Positions 17,307 to 25,600 of a DNA stretch of 64,000 nt are shown in pieces. Numbering within the stretch: the stretch's first letter is position 1; each line of letters begins with the position of its first letter. Under the pieces are notes generated by a model. It ran no database searches. It had not been told where the DNA came from and was given only the letters and a program-made list of their open reading frames with translations. Both the position numbers and the translations under genes were made by a program. Source of the stretch: an uncultured Hungatella sp. (lineage in GTDB: Bacteria > Bacillota > Clostridia > Lachnospirales > Lachnospiraceae); NCBI GenBank assembly GCA_949879795.1, contig CATLBR010000016.1, positions 1 to 64,000 on the forward strand, given 5' to 3'.

Positions 17307-18437
17307 TTGGTGGAAAAGAATATCTTTTTAGAAAAACTGGGCAAACTTGTAGAGGTTGCAAAGGGAAAGCACAATGCGCTGGACGTGACGGAGATCAATA
17401 ATTTTTTCACCGGCGACGATCTTTCCACAGAACAGATGGAACAGATATACTCCTATCTGGAGAAAAGAGGAATTGACGTCATTCCGGTGATCGATGACAG
17501 CATTCTGGCTGATGAGGCACTGCTTATCGACGACGATGTGGATGACAGTTTTATGAAGGATTCCGATGAGGAAGATATCGATCTGGATGCCATCGATCTG
17601 CTGGAGGGAATCGGAACCGAGGATCCGGTGCGCATGTATCTGAAAGAGATTGGGACAGTGCCGCTTTTGACCGCCGACGAGGAACTGGAACTGGCCAAGA
17701 GAAAGGCGGACGGTGACGAGCAGGCCAAGGACCGTCTGATCGAAGCCAACTTAAGACTGGTGGTCAGCATCGCCAAGCGCTACACAGGAAGGGGAATGAG
17801 TTTTCTGGACCTGGTTCAGGAAGGCAATCTGGGCCTGATCAAAGGTGTGGAGAAGTTTGACTATACAAAAGGATATAAGCTAAGTACATATGCAACTTGG
17901 TGGATTCGCCAGTCGGTGACCAGGGCTCTGGCAGATCAGGCCAGAACCATCAGGGTTCCGGTGCATATGGTAGAGACGATCAATAAGATGTCCAAGATGC
18001 AGCGCAAGCTGACTCTGGAATTGGGATATGAGCCGTCGGTGGCGGAATTGGCGGAGGCTCTGGAGATGTCGGAGGACAAGGTCATGGAGATTATGCAGAT
18101 CGCCCGTGAACCGGCTTCCCTGGAGACTCCCATAGGTGAGGAGGACGACTCCAACTTGGGTGATTTTGTGGCTGACAACAACGTTCTGACCCCCGAGGGG
18201 AACGTGGAGTCCGTCATGCTCAAGGAACACATCGACGCGCTTTTGGGGGATTTGAAGGAGAGGGAGCGCCAGGTGATCGTTCTCCGGTTTGGCCTGGAGG
18301 ACGGACACCCCAGAACCCTGGAGGAAGTTGGAAAGGCCTTTAACGTAACCAGAGAGCGGATCCGCCAGATTGAGGCCAAGGCCCTGAGAAAGCTGAGAAA
18401 TCCGGTGAGGAGCAAGAGGATCAGAGATTTTCTTTAA
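17307..18437 (+). CDS. rpoD: RNA polymerase primary sigma factor (sigma-A)
   Basis: 376 residues. The acidic region 1.1 is at the N-terminus, region 1.2 at [11 protein letters not shown], region 2 with [12 protein letters not shown] and [15 protein letters not shown] (-10 recognition) near 155-215, region 3 near 230-300, and region 4 with the HTH ending [18 protein letters not shown] (-35 recognition). No ATG fits the frame: the start is TTG at 17307 or GTG at 17310, eight or eleven bases behind GAAAGGG. An ATG at 17287 is in another frame. The usual dnaG partner is not upstream; a lipid kinase is. The following queH starts six bases after the stop. Confidence 0.95.
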   Translation: MVEKNIFLEKLGKLVEVAKGKHNALDVTEINNFFTGDDLSTEQMEQIYSYLEKRGIDVIPVIDDSILADEALLIDDDVDDSFMKDSDEEDIDLDAIDLLEGIGTEDPVRMYLKEIGTVPLLTADEELELAKRKADGDEQAKDRLIEANLRLVVSIAKRYTGRGMSFLDLVQEGNLGLIKGVEKFDYTKGYKLSTYATWWIRQSVTRALADQARTIRVPVHMVETINKMSKMQRKLTLELGYEPSVAELAEALEMSEDKVMEIMQIAREPASLETPIGEEDDSNLGDFVADNNVLTPEGNVESVMLKEHIDALLGDLKERERQVIVLRFGLEDGHPRTLEEVGKAFNVTRERIRQIEAKALRKLRNPVRSKRIRDFL

Positions 18438-18443
18438 GAGACC

Positions 18444-19055
18444 ATGAATCAGAAAAACTATCAGAGAGAGTTGGAGCGTCTTCTGGATAAACTGGAGAGA
18501 GAACAGAGGGTTCCGCGGCTTTTGCTGCACAGTTGCTGCGCGCCCTGCAGCAGTTATGTACTGGAATATCTGACCAGATATTTTGATATAACGCTTCTGT
18601 ATTACAATCCCAATATTTATCCTCCTTCGGAATACGATACGAGGGTACAGGAACAGGCATGCCTCATTGAGAGGATGCCTTTTGTTCACTCTGTGACCAT
18701 GATAGAAGGAGCCTATGTCCCGGAAGAATTTTACAGGGAGGTCAAAGGCCTGGAGAGGGAACCGGAGGGCGGCACAAGATGTGAAAAGTGCTATGAACTG
18801 CGTCTGAGGCAGGCGGCCAGGATGGCGAAGGAGAAAGAATGTGATTTTTTTACCACCACGCTGAGTATCAGCCCGCTGAAGTCTGCGCCAAAGCTCAACC
18901 ATATAGGAGAACTCCTGTCCAAAGAGTACCAGGTAGCATACCTGCCTTCGGATTTTAAAAAGCGAAACGGCTACAAGCGTTCCGTGGAGCTTTCAGAGAC
19001 TTACGGCCTTTACCGCCAAAATTATTGTGGCTGTATATACTCTATTCGTACTTGA
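18444..19055 (+). CDS. queH: Epoxyqueuosine reductase QueH
   Basis: 203 residues of the QueH (former DUF208) family, which carries out the last step of queuosine synthesis in tRNA, reducing epoxyqueuosine. The cysteines expected for the Fe-S cluster and metal site are visible: LHSCCAPCSSY (C31, C32, C35), then RCEKCYELRL near 115, and NYCGCIYS near the C-terminus. The conserved TTTLSISPLK block sits in between. It is distinct from QueG, which is larger and has ferredoxin domains. It starts six bases after rpoD and is probably co-transcribed with it. No other queuosine genes are in the window. Confidence 0.9.
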   Translation: MNQKNYQRELERLLDKLEREQRVPRLLLHSCCAPCSSYVLEYLTRYFDITLLYYNPNIYPPSEYDTRVQEQACLIERMPFVHSVTMIEGAYVPEEFYREVKGLEREPEGGTRCEKCYELRLRQAARMAKEKECDFFTTTLSISPLKSAPKLNHIGELLSKEYQVAYLPSDFKKRNGYKRSVELSETYGLYRQNYCGCIYSIRT

Positions 19056-19080
19056 CATAGTTGTGAAATTGTACTAAAAT
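19052..19080 (+). promoter_or_regulatory. Promoter for the HPr gene
   Basis: TTGACA (19052-19057), 17 bases, TAAAAT (19075-19080). The -35 overlaps the stop codon of queH. Confidence 0.75.
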
Positions 19081-19128
19081 TTATATGAGGGTTGTATCAA
19101 AAATAAGGATAAGAAGGAGAATGATATT

Positions 19129-19395
19129 ATGCTTTCAAAGACATTGACAGTAGTTAATCCATCAGGTCTTCACTTAAGACCAGCGGGGGTTTTATCCCAG
19201 ACAGCTATGAAGTTCAAGTGTGACGTCATCATCGAGTGCGGGGAGAAGAGGGTCATTGCCAAGAGCGTTCTGAACGTTATGGCGGCAGGCATCAAGTGTG
19301 GAACCGAGATCAATCTGATCTGTGATGGTGAGGATGAGGCAGAAGCTATGGATACTATCTCCAAGGCTATTGAGAGCGGTCTGGGAGAGATGTAA
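19129..19395 (+). CDS. ptsH: HPr-family phosphocarrier protein
   Basis: 88 residues, the standard HPr size. His15 in SGLHLRPAG is the phosphocarrier residue of the sugar PTS, and Ser46 in AKSVLNVMA is the site used by HPr kinase in Gram-positive catabolite repression. Both are present, so this looks like a working HPr and not a Crh-type protein (which lacks His15). AAGGAG precedes the ATG. No ptsI follows; the gene is monocistronic with its own promoter, and 127 bases after its stop begins a very strong terminator. The stretch between them looks structured (see 19396-19572). Confidence 0.92.
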   Translation: MLSKTLTVVNPSGLHLRPAGVLSQTAMKFKCDVIIECGEKRVIAKSVLNVMAAGIKCGTEINLICDGEDEAEAMDTISKAIESGLGEM

Positions 19396-19572
19396 TTTAC
19401 ATTAAAAGTTCACCGCAGGATAGGCGGCATGAATTTAGGGATGCCAAGTGTGCCTCGCAGACTTTTATTTATGGCGGTGCGACCGCTTGTGGGCGCATGA
19501 GGGTTTACTTAGACGATCAGGGAGATTGCTGCGGAACAGATGAAGAGTTTGTTCCGCGGCGGTCTCTTTTTT
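19396..19572 (+). ncRNA. Unclassified structured RNA candidate downstream of ptsH
   Basis: 177 non-coding bases follow the HPr stop, ending in a long-stem terminator. Several paired elements can be drawn. AAAAGT just after the HPr stop can pair with ACTTTT near 19470. GGCAT can pair with ATGCC across a 10-base loop, near 19428-19448. GCGGT-gcg-ACCGC forms a tight hairpin near 19478-19491. I do not recognise a known riboswitch or 6S/SRP/RNase P signature. It may be the 3' UTR of ptsH, a processed small RNA, or an independently started RNA. The call rests on structure only. Confidence 0.35.
19522..19572 (+). terminator. Long-stem intrinsic terminator after ptsH
   Basis: A 17-base arm (19522-19538) pairs with 19550-19566, allowing a few G-T pairs, around an 11-base loop, followed by TTTTTT. 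Much longer than a usual terminator stem. Confidence 0.88.
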
Positions 19573-19749
19573 AATATCTGTGGAGCGCAGGGAGATACAC
19601 TGCTGATGAGGCGGGCACCGTCAGGGGGAAAAACTTCCCGGCGGAATTTATAGAAAATTTCGTGTTCAAACCGGCGAAAATGTGGTAGAATTATTTCAAA
19701 GCAATAAAAAGCAGTTGCCTGGCAGTTATTTTGCCGGAAAGGAGTGTTT
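19573..19749 (+). other. Leader region of the Bax-inhibitor-like gene
   Basis: About 175 bases. A weak -10 (TAGAAT near 19686-19691) without a good -35 is the only promoter hint. I see no riboswitch. The ribosome binding site AAAGGAG (19737-19743) serves the ATG at 19750. Confidence 0.35.
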
Positions 19750-20466
19750 ATGGACTATCAAAATATGAATCAGTATTATGGAGGCACCTGGGAGGCAGCC
19801 CGCGAGCACGAGCCTCTTGACAGGTATACTGCCAAGACCTTTGGCTGGATGTTCCTTGGGCTCATGGCCACGTTTGCCGTCGCCGTCACCGGTTACGCCA
19901 CAGGTCTGGTGTGGTATGTGCTGGCGGTTCCCCAGATGATTTTGGTGCTGGGCATCGCAGAGCTGGCTGTGGTGCTGTATCTCTCCGCCAGGATCACAAA
20001 GGTTTCTGTGGGGACGGCCAGAGTGCTGTTTATAGTATACTCGGTGCTCAACGGGGTTGTGTTCTCCGCCTACTTCCTGATGTATGAGCTGACCAGCCTG
20101 ATACTGATCTTCTGCGCCACATCCCTGTTTTTTGGGATCATGGCGGCTGTGGGTTATTTCGCCAGGGTGGATTTGAGCCGTCTGCGGAACTTTCTTCTGG
20201 GCGGTCTGGTGTTCCTGATGATCTTCTGGGTCGCATCCATCTTCATCAATCTCCAGAGCTTTGAGATCGCGGCCTGTACCGTGGGAGTATTTATTTTCCT
20301 GATCTTTACGGCTTATGACACGCAGAAGATCCGGGCTTATCATCAGATGTACTGCTATGACGGGGAGATGGCAGGAAAGGCTTCCATCTTTGCGGCGCTG
20401 CAGTTGTACCTTGACTTTATTAATCTGTTCATCTATCTTCTGCGGGCTATCGGCCGCAGAAAATAA
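19750..20466 (+). CDS. Bax inhibitor-1/YccA family membrane protein
   Basis: 238 residues with about seven hydrophobic helices between residues 30 and 235, the layout of the BI-1/YccA (TMBIM) family. These are pH-sensitive calcium-leak proteins or, in YccA, modulators of FtsH. N-terminal YTAKTFGWMFLGLMATF and the late Asp-containing block FTAYDTQKIR are family hallmarks; the C-terminal Asp pair corresponds to the pH sensor. A GTG two codons upstream directly abuts the ribosome binding site, so the ATG at 19750 is the better start. It is transcribed alone, between two intrinsic terminators. Confidence 0.9.
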   Translation: MDYQNMNQYYGGTWEAAREHEPLDRYTAKTFGWMFLGLMATFAVAVTGYATGLVWYVLAVPQMILVLGIAELAVVLYLSARITKVSVGTARVLFIVYSVLNGVVFSAYFLMYELTSLILIFCATSLFFGIMAAVGYFARVDLSRLRNFLLGGLVFLMIFWVASIFINLQSFEIAACTVGVFIFLIFTAYDTQKIRAYHQMYCYDGEMAGKASIFAALQLYLDFINLFIYLLRAIGRRK

Positions 20467-20482
20467 ACGCGGAGGCAGCAGG

Positions 20483-20529
20483 GGGTGTGAAAAAGGAGCC
20501 GGTGTGCTCGGTTTTTCACACCCTCTTTT
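20483..20529 (+). terminator. Intrinsic terminator after the Bax-inhibitor-like gene
   Basis: GGGTGTGAAAAA (20483-20494) pairs with TTTTTCACACCC (20512-20523), with a TCTTTT tail. Confidence 0.85.
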
Positions 20530-20537
20530 GTTATGAC

Positions 20538-20566
20538 TTGACATGGCTCTGATATTACGGTATTAT
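20538..20566 (+). promoter_or_regulatory. Promoter for aspartate kinase
   Basis: TTGACA (20538-20543), 17 bases, TATTAT (20561-20566). The leader is only about 55 bases, too short for a lysine riboswitch. Confidence 0.75.
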
Positions 20567-20627
20567 CTTATCTTACGAAAGCGAATATATACAGGGAATA
20601 CATGGCACCTGCAGAATGGAGGATACG

Positions 20628-21953
20628 ATGAAGAAAGTAGTGAAGTTTGGCGGCAGTTCTCTCGCCAGTGCCAGACAGTTTAAAAAAGTAGGGGACATTA
20701 TCCGCGCCGACAAGGCAAGAAGATATGTGGTTCCGTCTGCGCCGGGGAAGCGCAATGACAAGGATGAGAAGGTGACAGATCTTTTATATCAGTGTTATGA
20801 TGCCGCAGCCGCAGGGGCTTCTTATAAGAAGATTCTGGAGAAGATTAAGAATCGCTATGAAGAGATTATCGACGGTCTGGATCTGAATTTGAATCTGGAC
20901 TACGAATTTAATAGAATAGAGGAAAACTTTCTGGCCAAGGCCGGGAGAGACTATGCTGCCTCCAGGGGAGAATATCTAAACGGGATGGTGATGGCAGAAT
21001 ATCTGGGTTACGAGTTTATCGATGCGGCCGAGGTGATATATTTTGACGACAACGGGATATTTGACGCCGCGGCCACGGACAAAGAGCTGTCCGAGCGCCT
21101 GGAGCATGTGGAGAAAGCGGTTATCCCCGGATTTTACGGTTCAAAACATGACGGCTCCGTTAAAACCTTTTCCAGAGGCGGTTCTGACGTGACGGGCTCC
21201 ATCGTGGCCAAGGCTATCCACGCAGATATGTACGAGAACTGGACGGATGTGTCAGGTTTCCTGGTGGCTGACCCGAGAATCGTGAAAAATCCTCAGGTCA
21301 TCGAGACCATCACTTACAGAGAGCTCCGTGAACTGGCTTACATGGGAGCCAGCGTGCTCCACGAAGATGCCATCTTCCCGGTCCGCAAGGAGGGTATTCC
21401 TATCAATATTCGAAACACCAACCGCCCCGACGACAAGGGCACTCTGATTGTGGAGAGCACCTGCAGAAAACCCAAATTTACCATCACCGGTATAGCAGGG
21501 AAGAAGGGCTTCTGTTCCATCAATGTGGAGAAGGCCATGATGAACTCGGAGGTGGGGTTTGGGAGAAAAGTTCTCCAGGTATTTGAAAACTACGGCATCT
21601 CTTTTGAGCACATGCCGTCAGGCATCGACACCATGACTATCTTTGTACATCAGTCGGAGTTTGAAGAGTACGAACAGTCTGTGGTTGCGGGGATCCACAG
21701 AGCCGTGGAGCCGGATTTCGTGGAGATGGAATCGGATCTGGCTCTGATCGCCGTGGTGGGGAGAGGCATGAAGGCCACCCGGGGGACTGCAGGAAGGATT
21801 TTCTCCGCGCTGGCCCACGCCAGGGTCAATGTGAAGATGATCGATCAGGGATCCAGTGAACTGAACATAATCATCGGCGTGAAGAACGGCGACTTTGAGA
21901 CAGCCATCAAGGCCATCTATGATATTTTCGTGACGGCGGAACTGAATCCGTAA
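20628..21953 (+). CDS. lysC: Aspartate kinase
   Basis: 441 residues. It phosphorylates aspartate, the first step to lysine, threonine, methionine and diaminopimelate. The kinase opens with KVVKFGGSSLA. The Ser/Thr-rich FSRGGSDVTGSIVA block near 180 binds ATP and aspartate. Two ACT domains follow (about 300-440), the second with AVVGRGMKATRGTAGRIFSAL. It is monofunctional, with no homoserine dehydrogenase. The in-frame ATG at 20616 lies upstream of GGAGG; the ATG at 20628 is correctly spaced and gives the family N-terminus. It is an isolated gene with its own promoter and no lysine riboswitch, so control is probably allosteric through the ACT domains. Confidence 0.93.
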   Translation: MKKVVKFGGSSLASARQFKKVGDIIRADKARRYVVPSAPGKRNDKDEKVTDLLYQCYDAAAAGASYKKILEKIKNRYEEIIDGLDLNLNLDYEFNRIEENFLAKAGRDYAASRGEYLNGMVMAEYLGYEFIDAAEVIYFDDNGIFDAAATDKELSERLEHVEKAVIPGFYGSKHDGSVKTFSRGGSDVTGSIVAKAIHADMYENWTDVSGFLVADPRIVKNPQVIETITYRELRELAYMGASVLHEDAIFPVRKEGIPINIRNTNRPDDKGTLIVESTCRKPKFTITGIAGKKGFCSINVEKAMMNSEVGFGRKVLQVFENYGISFEHMPSGIDTMTIFVHQSEFEEYEQSVVAGIHRAVEPDFVEMESDLALIAVVGRGMKATRGTAGRIFSALAHARVNVKMIDQGSSELNIIIGVKNGDFETAIKAIYDIFVTAELNP

Positions 21954-22107
21954 TAAAAAATATGCCGCAGGAACACGGCTTTGGACACCCCTCAATGACC
22001 ACAGGCAGGACAAAAATTTTATGCTTTTTCCCGTTTTATTTCTGAATAAAATGTGGTATACTGATAAGTATCATAATTTTCGGAAAATTTCAAGGAGGAG
22101 CATTTCT

Positions 22108-23610
22108 ATGCTGGAGAAAATTGATTTGGCGAAAAAGGCGGACAAGGACACATTTAAACAGGTCATGGAGACGGAGGGGGCGCGTCTGGGGCTGTTGCAG
22201 AGAGAGTGCAAGGCAGCCGGTATTCCGGTGATGATTGTTTTTGAAGGGATGGGGGCGGCAGGAAAGGGCGTCCAGATCAACCGTCTTATTCAGGCGTTGG
22301 ATCCCAGAGGATTCTCGGTGTTTGCCACCAACTCGTCCAACGAAGAGGAACAGATGAGGCCGTTTTTGTGGCGTTACTGGATCAAGACGCCGGCGAAGGG
22401 CAGAATCGCCATCTTTGACCGCAGCTGGTACAGCATCGTCCAGAGAGATAGGTTTGACCGTCCGGATGAGAAACTGGATCTGGAAGGTGCTTATCAGGAT
22501 ATTCTGTCCTTTGAAAAGCAGCTGAGTGACGACGGCACGGTGATCATCAAGCTGTTTCTTCACATCTCGAAAGAAGAACAGAAGAAGCGTTTTAAGAAAC
22601 TGGATGATTCCAAGGGGACTTCCTGGCGTGTGAACAAGCAGGACTGGAAGCGGAACAAAGAGTACGAGAGTTATCTGAAGATCAATGAAGAGATGCTGGA
22701 GAATACAGATACCGAGTATGCTCCATGGACTATCATCGAGTCCACGGACAGAGATTATGCTGCCATGAAGATCATGACCACGGTGGCGGACCGTCTGGCG
22801 TACGCCCTGGAGAAGAAGGGGACATCCGGAGTTTCTAAAAAGAAACAGGAGCAGGCACCGGCAGAGCGGTTCCACAACGGTGTTCTGTCAGGAATTGATC
22901 TGTCCAAGAGTCTGACCAAAGCGCAGTACAAGAAAGAATTGGACGAACTGCAGAAACGTCTTGAGAAGCTCCACAACGAGCTGTACCGTCTGCGCATTCC
23001 TGTAGTTCTGGGCTTTGAGGGCTGGGACGCGGGAGGAAAGGGAGGCGCCATCAAACGCCTCACCAGCCATCTGGACCCCAGAGGGTATCAGGTGAATCCT
23101 ACTGCCTCGCCCAATGACATTGAGAAGGTACACCACTATCTGTGGCGGTTCTGGAACAATATGCCCAAGGCAGGGCACATCGCCATCTTTGACCGGACCT
23201 GGTACGGCCGTGTCATGGTGGAGAGGATCGAGGGTTTCTGTACGGAGGCAGAATGGAAGAGGGCTTACCAGGAGATCAATGAGATGGAGTCCCACATGGC
23301 CAACTACGGCGCCGTGGTGCTGAAATTCTGGCTTCACATCGACAAGGACGAGCAGGAGCGGCGGTTTAAAGAGCGTATGGAAAATCCGGCGAAGCAGTGG
23401 AAGATCACAGACGAAGACTGGAGAAACAGGGAGAAATGGGATCTCTACGAGCAGGCGGTAGACGAGATGCTGGTACGCACGTCTACCACCTACGCGCCTT
23501 GGATCGTGGTGGAGGGCAACTCCAAGTACTACGCCAGGGTGAAGGTTCTGCGGACCGTGGTGGAGGCTCTGGAAGCCAAGATAAAAGAAGTGAAGAAGCA
23601 AAAAAACTGA
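22108..23610 (+). CDS. Double-domain polyphosphate kinase 2 (polyphosphate:AMP phosphotransferase type)
   Basis: 500 residues made of two tandem PPK2 modules. Each has a P-loop-like motif (EGMGAAGKG at 46-54; EGWDAGGKG near 300) and a lid/Walker B block (FDRSWYS near 112; FDRTWYGRV near 370). Two-domain PPK2 proteins are the class II type, which use polyphosphate to phosphorylate AMP to ADP. In these the C-terminal module is usually the catalytic one, and here too it has the more canonical residues. AAGGAGG precedes the ATG at 22108; the frame runs 29 codons further upstream but without a ribosome binding site. An extended -10 (TGGTATACT) lies near 22055. Likely role: salvaging AMP during energy stress. 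Confidence 0.88.
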   Translation: MLEKIDLAKKADKDTFKQVMETEGARLGLLQRECKAAGIPVMIVFEGMGAAGKGVQINRLIQALDPRGFSVFATNSSNEEEQMRPFLWRYWIKTPAKGRIAIFDRSWYSIVQRDRFDRPDEKLDLEGAYQDILSFEKQLSDDGTVIIKLFLHISKEEQKKRFKKLDDSKGTSWRVNKQDWKRNKEYESYLKINEEMLENTDTEYAPWTIIESTDRDYAAMKIMTTVADRLAYALEKKGTSGVSKKKQEQAPAERFHNGVLSGIDLSKSLTKAQYKKELDELQKRLEKLHNELYRLRIPVVLGFEGWDAGGKGGAIKRLTSHLDPRGYQVNPTASPNDIEKVHHYLWRFWNNMPKAGHIAIFDRTWYGRVMVERIEGFCTEAEWKRAYQEINEMESHMANYGAVVLKFWLHIDKDEQERRFKERMENPAKQWKITDEDWRNREKWDLYEQAVDEMLVRTSTTYAPWIVVEGNSKYYARVKVLRTVVEALEAKIKEVKKQKN

Positions 23611-23627
23611 TCTGAAGCAGGAATTTT

Positions 23628-24863
23628 ATGGGTAAAGTATTGATTGTCGGCGGTGGCGCAGCTGGAATGGCAGCGGCCATCGCCGCCGCAGGTTGTGGGC
23701 ATCAGGTCCACATATATGAGAAGAACGAGAAATTGGGAAAGAAGCTGTACATCACAGGCAAAGGGCGGTGCAATGTGACCAACGACTGTGATGTGGAGGG
23801 ACTTCTGGGGCATGTGGTGACCAATTCCCGGTTTTTGTACAGCAGCTTTTACGGATTTACAAGCCAGGATATGAAAGAGCTGCTGGAGAGAAACGGCTGC
23901 CCGCTGAAGACCGAGCGGGGCGGCCGGGTATTTCCCGTGTCCGATAAATCCTCGGATGTCATCGCCGCTCTCTCCAGGCAGATGAGAAACCTGGGAGTGA
24001 ATGTCCATCTGTTCAGCGAGGTGAAGGGGCTGACAGTGGAAGACCAGGTGTGCAGGGGGCTGGTACTGGCGAAGGGAGATGAGAAAGTCTCGGGCGACAG
24101 CGTGATCATTGCAACAGGAGGAATGTCCTACGGCTCCACCGGTTCCACAGGCGACGGGTATATGTTTGCCGGGCAGGCGGGCCACAAAGTCACCCAGCTG
24201 CTGCCTGCCCTTGTCCCCTTCAATGTAAAGGAGAACACGGTAAAGGAACTTCAGGGATTGTCCCTGCGGAATGTGGAGGCGGCAGTTTTTGACGGGAAGA
24301 AGGAGCTCTTCAGGGAGTTTGGGGAGCTTTTGTTTACACATTTCGGGGTTAGCGGACCGGTGATTTTAAGCGCCAGCAGCTTTGTTTCGAAGGTTTTGAA
24401 AAAGAAGACGCTCACCCTTTCCATCGATTTAAAACCTGCCCTGGACAGGGAACAGCTGGACGCCAGGATCCGCAGGGATTTCCAGGAGGAAACCAACAAG
24501 CAGTTTAAAAATGCCCTGGGGCGTCTATACCCGTCAAAGTTGATTCCGGTGATAATCGAGAAAAGCGGCATCCCGCAGGAGAAAAAGATAAACGAGATCA
24601 CCAGGGGGGAGAGGCAGCAGCTGGTGGAGGCGACGAAGAATTTCACTTTGACCCTCACGGGGCTTCGGGATTTTAAGGAGGCCGTCATTACCCAGGGCGG
24701 AGTCGCCGTGAAGGAGGTTCAGCCGGGAACCATGGAGTCGAAACTGGTGAAGAATCTGTACTTTGCCGGGGAGGTGCTGGATCTGGACGCTGTGACCGGG
24801 GGATACAACCTGCAGATCGCGTGGAGTACGGGCTGGGCCGCGGGGAGCCATATACCTGTATAG
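23628..24863 (+). CDS. BaiN/YhiN (HI0933) family NAD(P)/FAD-dependent oxidoreductase
   Basis: 411 residues. N-terminal FAD motif VLIVGGGAAGMAAAIAAA, then EKNEKLGKKLYITGKGRCN, the signature of the HI0933/YhiN family. LATGGMSYGSTGSTGDGY-like (here IATGGMSYGSTGSTGDG) near 165, and the C-terminal FAGEVLDLDAVTGGYNLQ near 385. BaiN proteins of gut clostridia reduce bile-acid intermediates, but most family members have no known substrate. Nothing around this copy points to a bai cluster, since it sits between PPK2 and cmk. The start follows the PPK2 stop by 17 bases. Confidence 0.9.
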   Translation: MGKVLIVGGGAAGMAAAIAAAGCGHQVHIYEKNEKLGKKLYITGKGRCNVTNDCDVEGLLGHVVTNSRFLYSSFYGFTSQDMKELLERNGCPLKTERGGRVFPVSDKSSDVIAALSRQMRNLGVNVHLFSEVKGLTVEDQVCRGLVLAKGDEKVSGDSVIIATGGMSYGSTGSTGDGYMFAGQAGHKVTQLLPALVPFNVKENTVKELQGLSLRNVEAAVFDGKKELFREFGELLFTHFGVSGPVILSASSFVSKVLKKKTLTLSIDLKPALDREQLDARIRRDFQEETNKQFKNALGRLYPSKLIPVIIEKSGIPQEKKINEITRGERQQLVEATKNFTLTLTGLRDFKEAVITQGGVAVKEVQPGTMESKLVKNLYFAGEVLDLDAVTGGYNLQIAWSTGWAAGSHIPV

Positions 24864-24894
24864 AAAATAAAGACATGAAGGAGCAGATCAATCT

Positions 24895-25578
24895 ATGACA
24901 ACATACAATATCGCCATCGACGGTCCGGCGGGGGCTGGAAAGAGCACCATAGCCAGGAGGGTGGCCAGGGAACTGGGTTTTATCTATGTGGATACCGGAG
25001 CCATGTACCGGGCCATGGCGCTGTACCTCCTGAGACAGGGGATAGACAGGAATGATGAGAAGGCCATAGAAGCCGCCTGTTCTCAGATAGATATCTCTCT
25101 CAGATATCATGAGGGGGTACAGCAGGTTCTTCTCAATGGGGAGGACGTATCAAGCCTGATCAGGACGGAGGAGGTGAGCCAGATGACATCGGCCATCTCG
25201 GTTTATGCCCCGGTGCGGCAGAAACTTCTGGAGCTTCAGAGAGAACTGGCAGGAACGCAGAATGTGATTATGGACGGCAGGGATATCGGTACCTGTGTGC
25301 TTCCCCATGCCCAGACCAAGATCTATCTGACCGCAGGCAGCCATGTGAGGGCGGTGCGCAGGTTTAAGGAGCTGGAAGAGAAGGGTCAGATGTGTAATCT
25401 GGAAGAAATTGAGCATGATATTATAGAGAGGGATTACCGGGATATGCACAGAGATATCGCGCCGCTGAAACAGGCGGAGGATGCGGTTCTCATCGATTCC
25501 TCCCACATGACTATTGTCCAGGTAGTTGATGCTATCATGGAAGCCGCCAGAAAACAGGGTCTGGAAGTGACCGGGTGA
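24895..25578 (+). CDS. cmk: Cytidylate kinase
   Basis: 227 residues. Transfers phosphate from ATP to (d)CMP. P-loop GPAGAGKST near 9-17, then VDTGAMYRAMAL, the catalytic MDGRDIGTCVLPHA near 122, and ERDYRDMHRDIAPL near 180, all typical. A weak AAGGAG lies before the ATG. It forms a clostridial-style cluster flavoprotein-cmk-ispH-rpsA with short gaps, so these are probably one transcription unit. Confidence 0.95.
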   Translation: MTTYNIAIDGPAGAGKSTIARRVARELGFIYVDTGAMYRAMALYLLRQGIDRNDEKAIEAACSQIDISLRYHEGVQQVLLNGEDVSSLIRTEEVSQMTSAISVYAPVRQKLLELQRELAGTQNVIMDGRDIGTCVLPHAQTKIYLTAGSHVRAVRRFKELEEKGQMCNLEEIEHDIIERDYRDMHRDIAPLKQAEDAVLIDSSHMTIVQVVDAIMEAARKQGLEVTG

Positions 25579-25600
25579 GTCAGGAGGTATCGCGCATAAT

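Noticed and set aside
19595-19640. CTGATGAG followed by a small stem and GAAA-like bases, as in a hammerhead ribozyme
   Set aside because: The GAAA does not directly follow the putative stem II and the flanking stems I and III cannot be formed; probably chance.
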